Below, piece by piece: positions 42,691 to 53,931 of a DNA stretch of 64,000 nt. The stretch spans positions 1,984,001 through 2,048,000 of the forward strand of contig JAXQJY010000033.1 in NCBI GenBank assembly GCA_037042185.1, in the 5' to 3' direction. Origin of the DNA: Sordariomycetes sp. S80-01Y. Taxonomy: Eukaryota > Ascomycota > Sordariomycetes. The notes beneath the pieces were generated by a model that did no database searches, had not been told where the DNA came from, and was given only the letters and a program-made list of their open reading frames with translations. The translations under genes were made by a program, and so were the position numbers. The first letter of the stretch is position 1. Every line of letters starts with the position of its first letter.

Positions 42691-44432
42691 ATGGCTGTTA
42701 AGGAGATACCCCATCTTGTCTCGACGCCAACGTCGAAGCAGCTCGTGGTCAATGGGAAGCCATATCTCATGCTAGCAGCTGAGCTGCAGAATTCGTCTCT
42801 TACGGATCCAGAGTATATGGACACAGTATGGAAGAAGTTGTCCGACACGAACATCAACACCATCCTAGGGTGCGTCACCTGGGAGATGATCGAGCCGAAG
42901 GAGGGGACGTTCGATTTCGACGTCCTGGAAAAGGTAGTCTTGGGCGCAAGAAAGCATGGTCTACATCTGATCCTTCTTTGGTTTGGTTCTTTCAAGAATG
43001 GTACATCCACAATCCACCGCCAGCATGCCGTTTGCTAATCGTCATCGCGTCAGGCCTGTCGACATACGTCCCCGACTGGGTGAAGACCGATCCGAAGCGC
43101 TTCCCACGCGCCAAGCTTCGCAAGGCTGGCGGTGTTCTCCAGACAAGCGACGTTCTCTCAATCTTCCACGACGACGCTCGGAAAGCCGATGCCAAAGCCT
43201 TTAGCAAGCTTCTGGCCCAGGTGAAGGAGATAGATGAGGTACACTCCACCGTGCTCATGGTTCAAGTCGAAAACGAGACCGGACTGCTGGGTGACTCGCG
43301 GGATGGCAGCGACGCAGCAAATCAAAAGTTCGCAGAGCCTGTGCCAAACGACCTGCTCACCTTCTTTGGCAATGAGTGGGATAATCTTCGTCCGGATCTG
43401 AAGGACAACCTGAGGTCTTACAAGGAGCAAGGCACGGGTGCGCAAGGGAAAAGCTGGGAGGCTGTGTTCGGCAAGGGCCCCAAGACCGATGAGCTCTTCA
43501 TGGCGTACCACTACTCTCACTACCTGCAAGAGGTCGCCGCTGCTGGGAAGGCCGCCTACCCGATTCCACTGTACACCAACGTCTGGCTGAACTACGCAGG
43601 GGAAGACTCGGACAATGACTTCCCCGTTGTAGTCGGAGGTGGCGGGTACCCCGGCGACTACCCATCAGGAGGGGGCACGTCCAACGTGCTGGACGTCTGG
43701 CAGCACTTTGCACCTTCGCTGGACTTCATCGCGCCGGATGTCTATCTCACAGATTACGACTCCACGTGTGCCAAGTTCCGACACCGTAATCAGCCCCTCT
43801 TTATCCCCGAGCAACGTCGAGACGAGTACGGCGTACGCAGAATCTGGATTGCTTATGGTACTCATGCCGCGCTTGGCGTATCTCCCTTTGGAATAGACAC
43901 TCTTGAACCAGAGACGAACCCTTTCACGAGGCACTACGGCCTTCTGAAGTCCGTTTCCGCGATTGTGCTCGAGGCGCAGCGAAACCCTGGCTCGTCCGTC
44001 GGTTTCTGCTTCGATGAGCTCAACGAGGACGGCACGGATCCCAGCAAGCCAATCATCCGCAAGTTCGGCGACTACCAAATCACCATCGAGCGAAGCTTCG
44101 TATTCGGCAAGCCCGGTCCAGGATCGGGTATGATCATCCATAAGGGCGATGGAAAGTTCCTCATGATTGGCATGGGCTTCCAGGTCAAAGCCCGCTCGCT
44201 CAACCCCCGAGCTACCTTCACCGGCATCCTCCGCAACGAAGAGAAGGTGGTTGTCGATGAAGAGAAGGGTACGTTGAGAACGGCTCGCTGGTTGAACGGT
44301 GACGAGACGAGAAGCGGCATCACCGCCATGATGCCAAACGAGGATATTGATTATGGAGGCTTTCCGATCTGTGTCACTATTCCTGCAAGGACTATGATTG
44401 CAGATGTCCAGTTCTATTCCATTGAAGAGTAG
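42691..44432 (+). CDS. Beta-galactosidase-like glycoside hydrolase (GH35/42 type, DUF5597 C-terminus)
   Basis: Two exons, 42691..43000 and 43054..44432, with intron 43001..43053 (GTACAT...TCAG, branch GCTAAT), give 562 aa. The N-terminal barrel opens with LVVNGKPYLMLAAELQNSS and ILGCVTWEMIEPKEGTFDF, typical of clan GH-A beta-galactosidases. The acid/base glutamate is in MVQVENETG (Asn-Glu pair) and a second candidate glutamate is in PLFIPEQRRDEYG on a later strand. The C-terminal part (from about residue 390) matches the beta-rich DUF5597 domain found after such barrels. There is no signal peptide, so the enzyme is probably cytosolic and would act on sugar brought in by the neighbouring porter. 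Exact linkage specificity cannot be told. Confidence 0.92.
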
Positions 44433-44521
44433 CGTCAAAATATTGACCTGAAAGTAGACCGGCTTCATAAAACAAGTCTCTCTTAGCCCAATGCAAGCTA
44501 TCTATCCGTCAATTATTGCGC

Positions 44522-45288
44522 TTACTCCGGCAGGTACACAACGACCTCAAAGCCTCCCTTGTATGGCATCGTGACAGACTTAAAACAATTACCAGTATCG
44601 TGAATGTAGTCAAACAGGTCCTTGTAGATGGGTCTCGCCCATGCAGTGTTGTCGACGAGAATCAGAGCACCCTTCCTCAGTCGAGGCTGGATGATCTTCA
44701 ATGTCGGTAGCGCCATCGGGGTCCAGACTTACATATTTAGTAAACGTTCTCACTCTTGCATGTGGACTTACTGTCAAGCAGAAGCATATCGATGATCTCT
44801 GGCATGTCCACCTTCAGCGTTTCCAGCAGATCACCAACCTTCAGCTCGATCCAGGGCTCAACTTCTTCCCCCGCCTCCCTCCAGTGACCCCTCGCCCGCT
44901 CTGCCTTGACCTTCTCCTTTTCCGTCGCAATGACTTTCCCCTGCTCGGCGGTTCCGACGTTCTGCCCAACAGCCAGCGCTAGGTATATCGTGCTCACCCC
45001 GAAGCTGGTACCCGCCTCGACGATGTTGCGGGCCCCGATGGACCGCGCCAGCAAGTAAGCCAGCTGGCACTTATCCTGCTCGAGCGCCACGAACTTGTCC
45101 AGCATCTGGGCGTCGGACGATGCGGACCAATCTCTCCCGAACACATAGTGTGAGAAGAGACGCTGGGCGTACCAGATAGACTGCGACCAGCCTTTCTCCT
45201 GGGCTTCGGATTCATCGTGCAGACGGGTAAGGAGGGAATGCACCTTAGCGCTCGCCTGAACGGCAGTATTAGATGTCTGCGATGCCAT
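44522..45288 (-). CDS. SAM-dependent O-methyltransferase (class I, small-molecule)
   Basis: Two exons, 44772..45288 and 44522..44727, with a 44-nt intron 44728..44771 (GTAAGT donor, AAG acceptor), give 240 aa. Motif I is NIVEAGTSFGVSTIYLA (ExGxxxG), binding the adenosyl donor. A strand ending in IDMLLLDIWTPMAL is rebuilt across the intron, and ALILVDNTAW follows in the order expected for the Rossmann fold. Related fungal proteins methylate phenolics or catechols; others are secondary-metabolism enzymes. No polyketide, peptide or terpene synthase is nearby, so it is not obviously part of a cluster. It lies 89 bp from the convergent beta-galactosidase stop. Confidence 0.87.
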
Positions 45289-45862
45289 TCTCGGTGCTGT
45301 AATAGGATCGCTCGGTATTTTTCAATGCGACTGAAGTGGATTGAATCCGGCGCTTGGAGCTATCAGTGTTATATGGTCGATCTCGCTTGGTGTCAGCTCG
45401 GCTCATCTTCATGCCACCTCGTCCGATATCGCAAACCACACGCAATCCATGCAACCATCCCCTTTCGCCCGTTCAAATGTCCACGCGCTATTTCGATATT
45501 GCAAGCCTGTTGTTTAAAGTCCTCTGACTCCTTAAGTGCTGCTTTGTTCTTCACATTATTTCCCCCACGCACCAGTCATTGGTCACATGAAGGGTGAAAG
45601 GCCATCATGAAGTTCCGTGGAACAAAAGACACTGATATGCAGATCGCTTTCCGTTTTCTCACCCTGAGTTACAGAAGTAATAACATATGCACCTTATGAC
45701 TACAGCAGGCCTGGGCTTGTCATAAATAAGAGCTATCACTGGGAATGTTTTCAAATATCGAGCGATGCGTTCTATGAACAATGATATCGACATTCTGAAA
45801 TTATGTAAATGAATTTCCTGTTTCCAGGCAGATCTCCCTGCTTCGCGACATCGAGTTCGACT
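45289..45862. other. Intergenic region
   Basis: It holds the promoter of the methyltransferase and the 3' flank of the GH6 gene. I see nothing else in it. Confidence 0.5.
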
Positions 45863-47188
45863 TTATGCCGTGATGGAAGGGTCCGCATTCTCAACAAGCA
45901 TGGCAACATACTCCGGGAACCACTCTCCAGCAGGAGGCGCACCCTCGTAGCCACACTCGCCATCGCTCTCACCGCCAGGCTTGATCCAGACAATGCTATC
46001 AACGTGAGTGTTGTTTCGCACGGACGACCCAGGCGCTTGACCAAAGCCAGCTGGAGCAACATTGCACCACTCGCCCCATTCTTCGCGAGCACCGGGGAGC
46101 GCAACACGGCCTTGGTCGATGATGAACTTGGATGGGAGACCTTCAGCCTCGAGGTAGGGTGCGAGAGACTTGGCGTAGTTGGACTCGTCATAGGAGGGAG
46201 ATCCCTGGGCGTACGGAGGGGGTACGGCGGCGTGGAAGGGGTTGTAGTTCGAGACGTTGGTCGAGAAGCCGCGGATCTTGGTGCTGTTGCTCCCAGATTG
46301 CTCGCGAGCCATTTCGACGACCTTGGCAAACTGTTTCGCAGCTATGGTGGGATTAGTATCGGCAGAAGCTTTGATTCTTCAGCTGAATAACTTACAAGGC
46401 TCAAGGTTGGCGGCCCAACCCAGCCAACCACCGTGGCTGGCATCAATGTAGAGGTTGACATGCTCGTACTGAAGGCTGGCAATAGCGTGGGCAATACCCT
46501 CCTCGTACACAGGTGCGGCCTGGGCACAGAAGGGAGTCTCCATGTTGGTGACAATGTTGCCAATCGCATCCGGCTCGACGACGACAGCAAAGGTCAGGTC
46601 AGAGGCTGCGGCGAGCTTCTCGGCGTAAGGAGCGATATACTCAGTCTTGTATCGCTCGAGGCCGTTGTTGTCACTCTCGAGCTCACCGGAGCTCTCGCCA
46701 CCGCTGCAGTCTCTGTCAGGCAGGTTATAAACCACCAGTCCGACAATTTGGTCCTCGCCGGTGGAGTTCTTGGCAGAGCGAGCCGTGGCAATCGCATCGT
46801 CGATGTCTGGAAGCGAGGCGATCTGTGAAACCCAGAAGAAGGTGCCGATGTCCTGAACAGTGCGGACCTTCGCGGCGTTTTCATCATCACCCTCCTCCTC
46901 AAAGAAATCATAGACAGACTCGAGCTTGGTAGCGTATGAAGGATTGGTAGTGAGCTTGCGGCCTTCGAAAGGGTTCGCCCCTGGGGCCCTGCGAGCTCTG
47001 ACGTTGCGAGTGTGCGGGAAGGACTCGACCTTGCGAGTCCAGAGGGGCTCGGAGGAGGCTTGAACCTCGCGAGGGAGATCATGGAACGAGCCCTCATCGC
47101 GCCTCCAGGGCGCGGGAGCCATGTTGAAACGAGCGGCCGAAGCCATGCCCGCGGCCGACAAGGCGGCAAAGAGAGTGGGGGTGTGCAT
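45863..47188 (-). CDS. GH6 cellobiohydrolase/endoglucanase, secreted, without CBM1
   Basis: It hydrolyses cellulose from the non-reducing end by inversion. Two exons, 46396..47188 and 45863..46341, with intron 46342..46395 (GTAAGT...CATAG), give 423 aa. A signal peptide (MHTPTLFAALSAAGMASAARF) leads to a linker of about 60 residues and then the GH6 domain. Hallmarks are VGLVVYNLPDRDCSGG (catalytic Asp), VVVEPDAIGNIVTN, YIDASHGGWLGWAANL, and VDSIVWIKPGGESDGEC near the end. The first part lacks the four-Cys cellulose-binding module that precedes many fungal Cel6 enzymes; no CBM1 is found at the C-terminus either. It may therefore work on amorphous or bound substrate. Its 2.1-kb promoter is the longest in the window. 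Confidence 0.94.
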
Positions 47189-49317
47189 TGTGAAAGAGGG
47201 AGAGACTTCGCAACAAAGAAGGACTGATGGTAACAGTGAGGCGAGACGATGACAAAGAACGATCAACGTCCACAAAAGGTTACAGCTTCCAGAGCGCACT
47301 AAAGAGGAAAGAAGGATACCAGACGAACCCAATGATCAGTTCCAAGGCACTGTCAGTTCTTATACTCGTTTCAACAACCGGCAGGATAGTGCCTTGGCCG
47401 AAAAGCTTGGACGGCATGTCAACCTGGCATTTCCAGCCATGGTCCGTCCGACTGCCGCATGGGGGTCAAGATTGACAACCAGCCAGTGGGCCCTTTGAAA
47501 CAAACGCACAGCTGGTTGCACTCGGCCGTGTCGTCAGACTGGCTCCGAGCCCGCGGATGGCCCTTCTTGGCAGGAACGTGCGCGATCATTCTGCATGTGG
47601 GAGCGGAGGTGTGGTAGAACTGGGATGGCGAGGGTGTCGTTCAAGGAAGTGGATCGTCAGGAACTGGTCTCGGACGCACGATATATATTGATGTCAAATT
47701 GAGCCGCGGTTACAGAGTCGCACGACCGGCCCGGCGGGCAGTACCTGGTGCTTCTGCATTCATTGAGTTGGGAATTACATATCTATTTTAGCAGACTTAG
47801 AGGCCTCTTCCCCCGCACCGAGCCTGGCATTCGTGTATCGAGCCCATATCCCCAGCTGTGTCGAGCTTGTGTTCCTCGAGACTCTCACAAAGAAATGAGG
47901 TTCGATTTATTCGAGACGGTCATTTCGTCCCAGGTGGGGAGAAGCAGAATGAGGCCAGGTTTCTTCAACAGGCGAACCAGTTTAGCCGATGTGTCTGTCT
48001 AGAATCGCCAACGATCGTCACCTCGCAGGGGCAGCTTCCGCCTACCTGAACTGGAAACACGGGGATCGAACCCCCCGCGTACTTGCGTGGGCTTTCGAAT
48101 AGCATCGCACCGAGGTCGATGGAGATTCACAGTTCCCCTGATCGTGATTTCAGGTTCATGATGCAGTGTCAGTTGCTGGTAGTGAATTGTCTCCTCGCCA
48201 TGAGCACTTGAGATCTAGCGTAGGGAGCCGGCCCTGGTCCATGACCCACTGCCAGGCTAAAGGGTTGAAACATCTTGAACTTGGCCCCGCAATGTCACTT
48301 GCAGATGCTTCGTTTCAGGGTTGTGAGTTTCAGGTCCAGTGACGAGATGTTTCCCAGTCCTGTGTTCTGGGTGCTTACCTAACATTTGTCCGGGCTGTGA
48401 CGCTCTCCGTCCTCCGAATTTCCCCTCGAGATATGACGTTCAACATATGAGCCCAGATTGACATGAGCTGGAAGAGCATTTGCGCGCTTTCATTCTTAAA
48501 TGTCGTGAGTGCCGTTTTGTCATACAGCTCCTAGCGTGTCTAGATGAATCAGCGATGGCATCTTTTTGTGAGGCCTCTGGTTTTGAATTCAATGCTGAGT
48601 TTGCGGCGCCAACCTTTTTTTGTTCCGGCGCAAGGTTTTTAGACCTCCGTAAAGCAGACTCGTCGTTTCTCAACACGAAAGTAAGGAAAGAAGGATGTTC
48701 TCTTCGTCCCTTTCTTTGGTAGTCTGCAATACCTGCTAGTAGGCGGAAATACAGTGGGGGGGTGCCTGCCGCAGGGTAAGGAGACGCCAATAGGATCGAG
48801 TAAATCGAGAGCTAACCTGCTGGCAAAATGCAATAACAACGAGTAACCAAGACAAGAGATACCGAAAGGAATGGAGCAAAAGATATCCTCATGTCGTATC
48901 ATTGTGGAGGGGTACGCGGGTGCAGAGGGTCCCGCACTGCTCAGTGGCATTGTTTGCCAGCAAAGTGGCATCATAAAAGGCCAACGGTACACCTCGGAAG
49001 TCTTATTTGCACACAGTCCAACAACTTGACCTACTTCTGTCGAATGAAAGCGATTCGATTTTGGTTAAAGGCGCTTAATCTGGCTTAGCTCTCAGATCAA
49101 GTTTTGGCGGGCGATATGTCACCTGCGAATGGTGACGCCCGGCCCGAAACTTTTCGGTCGTCCGAACGCACATCGGAAAGCGGGCGCCATGCCGACAACA
49201 GAGAGGACGCAGAAATCAGGTGTCAAAGAAAAGCTAGGGCAATCTATTCCATTAAAGTGCCATCGAGCAATTCCCAAATTCATCTCTAGACTCAATAATG
49301 CGAAGCCAGTCAACAGC
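47189..49317. other. 2.1-kb intergenic region, divergent
   Basis: It holds the promoter of the GH6 gene and the leader of the hydrolase gene. Apart from a tRNA-like segment at 48052-48137, I see no gene. The open frame of the hydrolase extends upstream to 49129, but that part is treated as leader. Confidence 0.5.
48052..48137 (-). other. tRNA-like segment (possible decayed type II tRNA)
   Basis: On the minus strand there is a five-pair T stem closing GTTCGAT, with CGGGG and CCCCG arms. Before it is a hairpin that could be a long variable arm, and a loop TTCGAAA that would read CGA (Ser). The end GTTTCC can pair with GGGAAC about 80 nt upstream. But the anticodon stem does not pair and no D arm is seen, so this is at best a pseudogene. 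Confidence 0.25.
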
Positions 49318-50214
49318 ATGTCCGCTATCAGCATACCGAAAGGTCCTATCGAGCTCGCAGCCTTGCTACACAAGCCTGTTTCGAAGTCAGCGGAGGTACA
49401 GGCGATCATCGTCGTTCATCCTGGCGGAGGGGTGAAAGAGCAGGCAACTGGCACGTACGCACGGAAGTTAGCGGAGAATGGCTTTACCACGATCGTATAT
49501 GATGCATCATATCAGGGAGAGAGTGGAGGAGAACCTCACTTTCTGGAAGACCCTGCTGCAAGAGTCAGTGACGTGTGGGCGGTAGTTGACTATCTCGAGA
49601 AGCTGTACAAGAGCTCGCCTCTGCGGATAGGCATTTTGGGCATATGCGCTGGAGGAGGCTACGCTGTGGCAGCTGCCAAAGCAGACTATCGACTCAGAGC
49701 TGTGGCGACAGTCAGCCTAGTCAACATTGGCGACTCGGCGCGCCTAGGCTGGAATGGGGACGAGGGACCAACCAGGCATGTCGAGAGTCTTAAGCAAGCT
49801 GCGGCACAAATTTCGGCAGAGAGCAGAGGCGCCGCACAAGGATTTGCGCCGTACGTACCCGTACAACCAGGCGCACACACGCCAGATGATCTTCGAGATG
49901 GATCCGACTATTATATGAGACGCGGTTATCATCCGCGAGGGACGAATAAGATGCTCATTCGCAGTTTCCCGAGGGTCTTGACCTTTGACGCCTTCCATCT
50001 CGCGGACTTGTTCCTGAAGCAGCCGACGTTGCTCGTCGCGGGCGAGAATGCAGGCTCACTATGGCACACACAGAGGCTAGACAAGATAATCGGAGGAGCA
50101 GATAGGAAACGGCTCGTGCCGGGCGCTGCACACATGTCGTTTTATGACGACGATAAGTTCGTGGACCTAGCGGTGGAAGAAGTATCAGAGTTCATGAAGA
50201 CACGACTGATATAG
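49318..50214 (+). CDS. Alpha/beta hydrolase, dienelactone-hydrolase-like
   Basis: Single exon, 298 aa from the Met at 49318. That start was chosen because MSAISIPKGPIELAALLHKP begins a typical first strand, while the 63 extra codons from 49129 look like leader. The oxyanion region is IIVVHPGGGVKEQ and the nucleophile elbow is GILGICAGGGY, with Cys in the nucleophile place as in dienelactone hydrolase. The last His lies in PGAAHMSFYDDD, and an acid residue probably lies in LLVAGENAGS. It resembles the YcjY/DLH group, whose natural substrates are mostly unknown. There is no signal peptide. It stands alone between the GH6 and C2H2 genes. Confidence 0.85.
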   Translation: MSAISIPKGPIELAALLHKPVSKSAEVQAIIVVHPGGGVKEQATGTYARKLAENGFTTIVYDASYQGESGGEPHFLEDPAARVSDVWAVVDYLEKLYKSSPLRIGILGICAGGGYAVAAAKADYRLRAVATVSLVNIGDSARLGWNGDEGPTRHVESLKQAAAQISAESRGAAQGFAPYVPVQPGAHTPDDLRDGSDYYMRRGYHPRGTNKMLIRSFPRVLTFDAFHLADLFLKQPTLLVAGENAGSLWHTQRLDKIIGGADRKRLVPGAAHMSFYDDDKFVDLAVEEVSEFMKTRLI

Positions 50215-50883
50215 AACAACAAGACCAGTAAAATTACCAACCAGCATCGCGAACATTGTGAGGACTCAAGCGGCGCTGATGTCGATTAACATTGCCGTGG
50301 CCATTTCCTTGGGCTTCCACGACATTACCAAGATAGGAAGTCTGGTATGGCGTGAGGCTCCCGGCCGAGCACCGGGTGACTCCACTTTTCCCGGCCGTGA
50401 CCTCTTTGGTGGACTTGGCACCCGGTGTGCAATCGGGTTAGCTTTAGCCTCCAACAAGCCCCGAGCTTCAATTAGTAGCGTATATTATGGGAGCTTGGAC
50501 AGGCGCTTGATCTTGTCACGATCCTCCAACTCTTCGGCCACAACCGTCATGAGGCCAGTTGATCGTATCATACCGCGGACGGGCATGGCTGTGAAGTGAG
50601 GATCGTCCTGTAAAACATAGAGCATGGTAAAAATCAGAACAGAACAAGTTTGAAATATCGCGGCCATTTCAGAGAAGTATCGTGGTCCGTTGAGCTAGGA
50701 CCCAGAATCGCCAAGGTGTCTTTCTCTCGAGATCCCTTATCCGTGCGACACAAGCCACTGGTAATTGTAACATGTCAGAAAACCAAATTACGCGCCGTTC
50801 GAAACACAAAGGATTTGGTTTGGCAAATTACATGGTACTTTGATTTTGGGACGATGCTTAGCTTAATGGGCCAATATGTCCTA
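50215..50883. other. Convergent intergenic region
   Basis: The 3' flanks of the hydrolase and C2H2 genes lie here. Open frames at 50258..50599 and 50650..51069 are weak; the second overlaps the C2H2 coding end antisense. Confidence 0.5.
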
Positions 50884-53136
50884 TCAACGAAACGATGGAT
50901 CCACCGAGCCCGGTGCCATGTGGTCTCCTCCGCAAGGATTCACGAAACGGTCAAACCAAATGTCTTCCTGATCGGGGCTTCTGCTTGTCGGAGGGGCACA
51001 AAGGGTTGGATCAATGGCATCGTGGTTCGTCCATTCCCCTCCGTTGAGGGTTGGGGTCGCCAGTGTTGATCGGTCCGGATAGTGGATCAGATTGTCGTCG
51101 TACTCAGGGTTTTGATGGCCATGGTTATTCTTCGCATAGTCCAAGGTCCCCATAGACTCACCCACCGAGCCCAAGCCCATGACCGTGCTGACTGGTACTG
51201 TATCCGAGGCTCTGAGGTTATCAGCCGGCTGTGTGCTTGACTGCAGGGTCTCGGCTTCGGTCAGGGATGGAACCGCCTGATCGCTGTCGCGGGCTGATTG
51301 CCATGTTGTGGTGATCTCCTGAAGGCCATGTGATATGCTCGTTGCGAGCAAAGACGATATGATGTGTTGCTCGTCCTCATCGGCTCGTAGGCCCATGCCT
51401 TCCAGCCGATCCATCAGCTCACTCCGCGTGATTCTCTCCATTATGATATCCGGGCCCCTTTCGTTCATCATATCCATAAATCTTCGCAATTTCAAATTAA
51501 GCTCCTCCGGAACGTATGGTGATTTAGGATGTGGCATGCCCTCGAAGAAAATGTCGAATATCTCATACCACTGCTTCTCCCATCCCGTGGACCGCACCCT
51601 TCTTTTCAACCTCTCCTCCTGGGCTGGAGTCATTCCCTCTGGCTCCGGTCTATCGCTCCTTTCACAGCCCTCCTGGCGCCGCGAGTGCGCCTCCCGCTCA
51701 GCTTCGCTCTGGAACTGCTCGCGGCACCGTGTGCAGTAGACGGGCGCTTTGTGTACACGTTCGATATGCTGCTTCACGTCCTTGATTCTTTTCAGAACGT
51801 ACCCATAGCACTTCTCGTACTTGCTCTGATCCACCTTGGCATAGGGGCATGCGAACAATTGCTGCAAAGGCGCGGCGGCATTTCCTGACGACGCTGCTTG
51901 CTTCTTTGGACGTCGCTCGCCCGGATCTTCGCCATCCTCGCCACCGCCCGCGTCACTCTCCGATCTGTTCCTTTTGAGTGCCCTCTGACCATTACCAGGG
52001 GTTTGTCCTGAGCTTCCAGATGTTGGATGCTCAGCCGTTTGTGCGGGATTGTCACCCCCCGACGCCAAGCTGGTCCATTGCTGGTACTCTAGCAAAGCTT
52101 GTCGTACGACAGCTAGTTTTATGTCGTAGAAGGGATGGTTTTCATCGATCTCATCCAAATCATCCGAGGATTCTGACTCAGACCAGCACGAATTGTTGTC
52201 AGATTCCAGTCCTGCGGGAAGCCTCGTGTCGTCGAAAGTTCTTGCACCTTTCTCGCTGTCGGAGTCCCCTGAGTCTGAAATTGGCGGCTTTGGAGAACGA
52301 TAGTCGTCGAACTGAAGGACAGTGCCGTTCTTAATTCTCCTATATTTGCCCAATGGCGAGGGCTCCTTGCGCAGAATACGCATGGAACGCTTCTTCCGAT
52401 CTTGAAGTCGCAGCTCAGCCAGCCATTCTTTGAAGTCCACGATTTTGTGCCCGAACCCTGGCGTTGTAGCCGGACTTTCCGAGAGCGTCAGACCCGACTC
52501 ATCGAACAACGGGGGTGGCTCGTTGAAGGTGGTTACTCTGGAGCTCCCGGCGCTGGTCAGAGGCGGCGGTTCACTCGTGAATATGCTTGAGTTGGTGTCA
52601 CATCGCTCGGGATGAGAGAACTCAAAATGCTGAGCACCCCCAGATTGTTGCTTGAAAAGACCCAACCATGATCTCCTGGGGTGGTTGTGGAGCTGGTGTT
52701 GACAGCTGGGGACGGGGGTCTCGATCCGTTTCCCGCGTCGCATGCTTTCAATGTCGGCTTCGAAATGCAACATGTCCGCATCTTCGTAGGCGCCTGAAGG
52801 ACCGCCAGCCCCAGAAATGAGGAGCTCGTCTCCTGACAGTCCATGTTTTGGCGTGATAGCACCGCTCATAGTGCTCGCTGTGCTCTGACTAGCACTCCTC
52901 TCCACAGTTTGGGAAGAAGCGCACAGCGTCTCACGCGTAAAATCAACGGCTGCATCTGCAGGTACAGTGACGACGCTGGGCCGGACCGTCGCGACCGTCG
53001 CCATCGAGTCGACGCTTGAGTTGGACTCTTCACGAGTGAGCTCGGCCATGTCTTCGAGATGCGCCTGTGGTTGAGCTAGCGGGCTATCATCAGAGGAGGT
53101 GGAAAGAGTAGGAGATTCCTCAGCTGGGGGGCACAT
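50884..53136 (-). CDS. Large C2H2-type zinc finger protein, probable nuclear regulator
   Basis: Single exon, 750 aa. The first 400 residues are Ser, Thr, Pro and acid-rich and look disordered, with acidic runs (SDSGDSDSEKGARTFDDT; SESESSDDLDEIDENHPF). A Lys/Arg patch (GERRPKKQAAS) could be a nuclear signal. At about residues 435-500 there is a fungal C2H2 block: FACPYAKVDQSKYEKC, then RIKDVKQHIERVH, then YCTRCREQFQSEAEREAH and a final Cys. This first finger is of the loose Cx(n)C type with HIERVH supplying His. A helical region (WEKQWYEIFDIFFEGMPHPKSPYVP) follows, which is common in these uncharacterised proteins. Target genes are unknown. The tail carries Tyr/Asn-rich sequence. Confidence 0.83.
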   Translation of the reverse strand: MCPPAEESPTLSTSSDDSPLAQPQAHLEDMAELTREESNSSVDSMATVATVRPSVVTVPADAAVDFTRETLCASSQTVERSASQSTASTMSGAITPKHGLSGDELLISGAGGPSGAYEDADMLHFEADIESMRRGKRIETPVPSCQHQLHNHPRRSWLGLFKQQSGGAQHFEFSHPERCDTNSSIFTSEPPPLTSAGSSRVTTFNEPPPLFDESGLTLSESPATTPGFGHKIVDFKEWLAELRLQDRKKRSMRILRKEPSPLGKYRRIKNGTVLQFDDYRSPKPPISDSGDSDSEKGARTFDDTRLPAGLESDNNSCWSESESSDDLDEIDENHPFYDIKLAVVRQALLEYQQWTSLASGGDNPAQTAEHPTSGSSGQTPGNGQRALKRNRSESDAGGGEDGEDPGERRPKKQAASSGNAAAPLQQLFACPYAKVDQSKYEKCYGYVLKRIKDVKQHIERVHKAPVYCTRCREQFQSEAEREAHSRRQEGCERSDRPEPEGMTPAQEERLKRRVRSTGWEKQWYEIFDIFFEGMPHPKSPYVPEELNLKLRRFMDMMNERGPDIIMERITRSELMDRLEGMGLRADEDEQHIISSLLATSISHGLQEITTTWQSARDSDQAVPSLTEAETLQSSTQPADNLRASDTVPVSTVMGLGSVGESMGTLDYAKNNHGHQNPEYDDNLIHYPDRSTLATPTLNGGEWTNHDAIDPTLCAPPTSRSPDQEDIWFDRFVNPCGGDHMAPGSVDPSFR

Positions 53137-53931
53137 TGCTCTTATCGTCTGTGTTCGCTGGTTGGCTTATCCGCATATGCGCGATCACCTGCGACGATGA
53201 GCTGCAGGCCGGGAGCTGAAAGTGCAGCACAGGGCTGACAGGGCTATTCTGGTCCTGTGGTTGCAGATTCCGCGTTTGCGAACTGGATGAAAGTGCGAAG
53301 CAAACGTTCATCTTTATTATAAAACGCCCAACCCGGTTGCCCGATGCCTAGAGTCTATTGCGTACGTGTGCTCCTAGGTTGCCCTGGGCCACATCTAATG
53401 CGCTTGGATTAAACCCCGAGATGATCTGATCCTCTGTCCGCCTTCTTCCGTCTCATCGATCGCCTTGTCTGCCTCGCCGCAGGATGCGAGGGGCGCAGCG
53501 CAGATCCCTGACAACCCACCTCGAAGCGCACAGCTGTGCTCATGGACAACACCCCGGATTATGTGCGCGCCATTGCCATGTGCTTTTTGCGCCGCACCTT
53601 CGCGCAGAGCACCTCGGGCGCGCTTCATGTTTTGCGCCCCAAGCATCATCGTGTGCTGTTTGAGAAGCTCACGCTTTCGCGGAGCTCCATTGTGCTCGCG
53701 GCCGTGACAGCGCACTGGAGATATGGAGGAAGCGCGCAGAGACAAGCACAGCAGCAACATGGAAGCAAATATTTAAGAGGGGATTTCCAAAGCCCAGAGG
53801 CATTTTGAACCTCGTTCTGTATATCTTATATCGGTATCATCGAAATAAATTGGTTGAAGTTATCATCAACTACTGCAACAAAAGAGAAAAACGCCTTGTC
53901 TCGAGCACCTGAGACCCCGGCCTTGACCACC
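53137..53931. other. Divergent intergenic region with GCGC-rich core
   Basis: It lies between the C2H2 gene and the small spliced candidate gene. From about 53480 to 53720 the sequence is dense in GCGC, unlike its flanks; the open frame there (53536..53808) has no recognisable features. Confidence 0.45.

Noticed and set aside
53536-53808. 90-codon frame in the GCGC-rich patch
   Set aside because: No family match, no splice sites and an unusual dinucleotide bias that alone can keep frames open.
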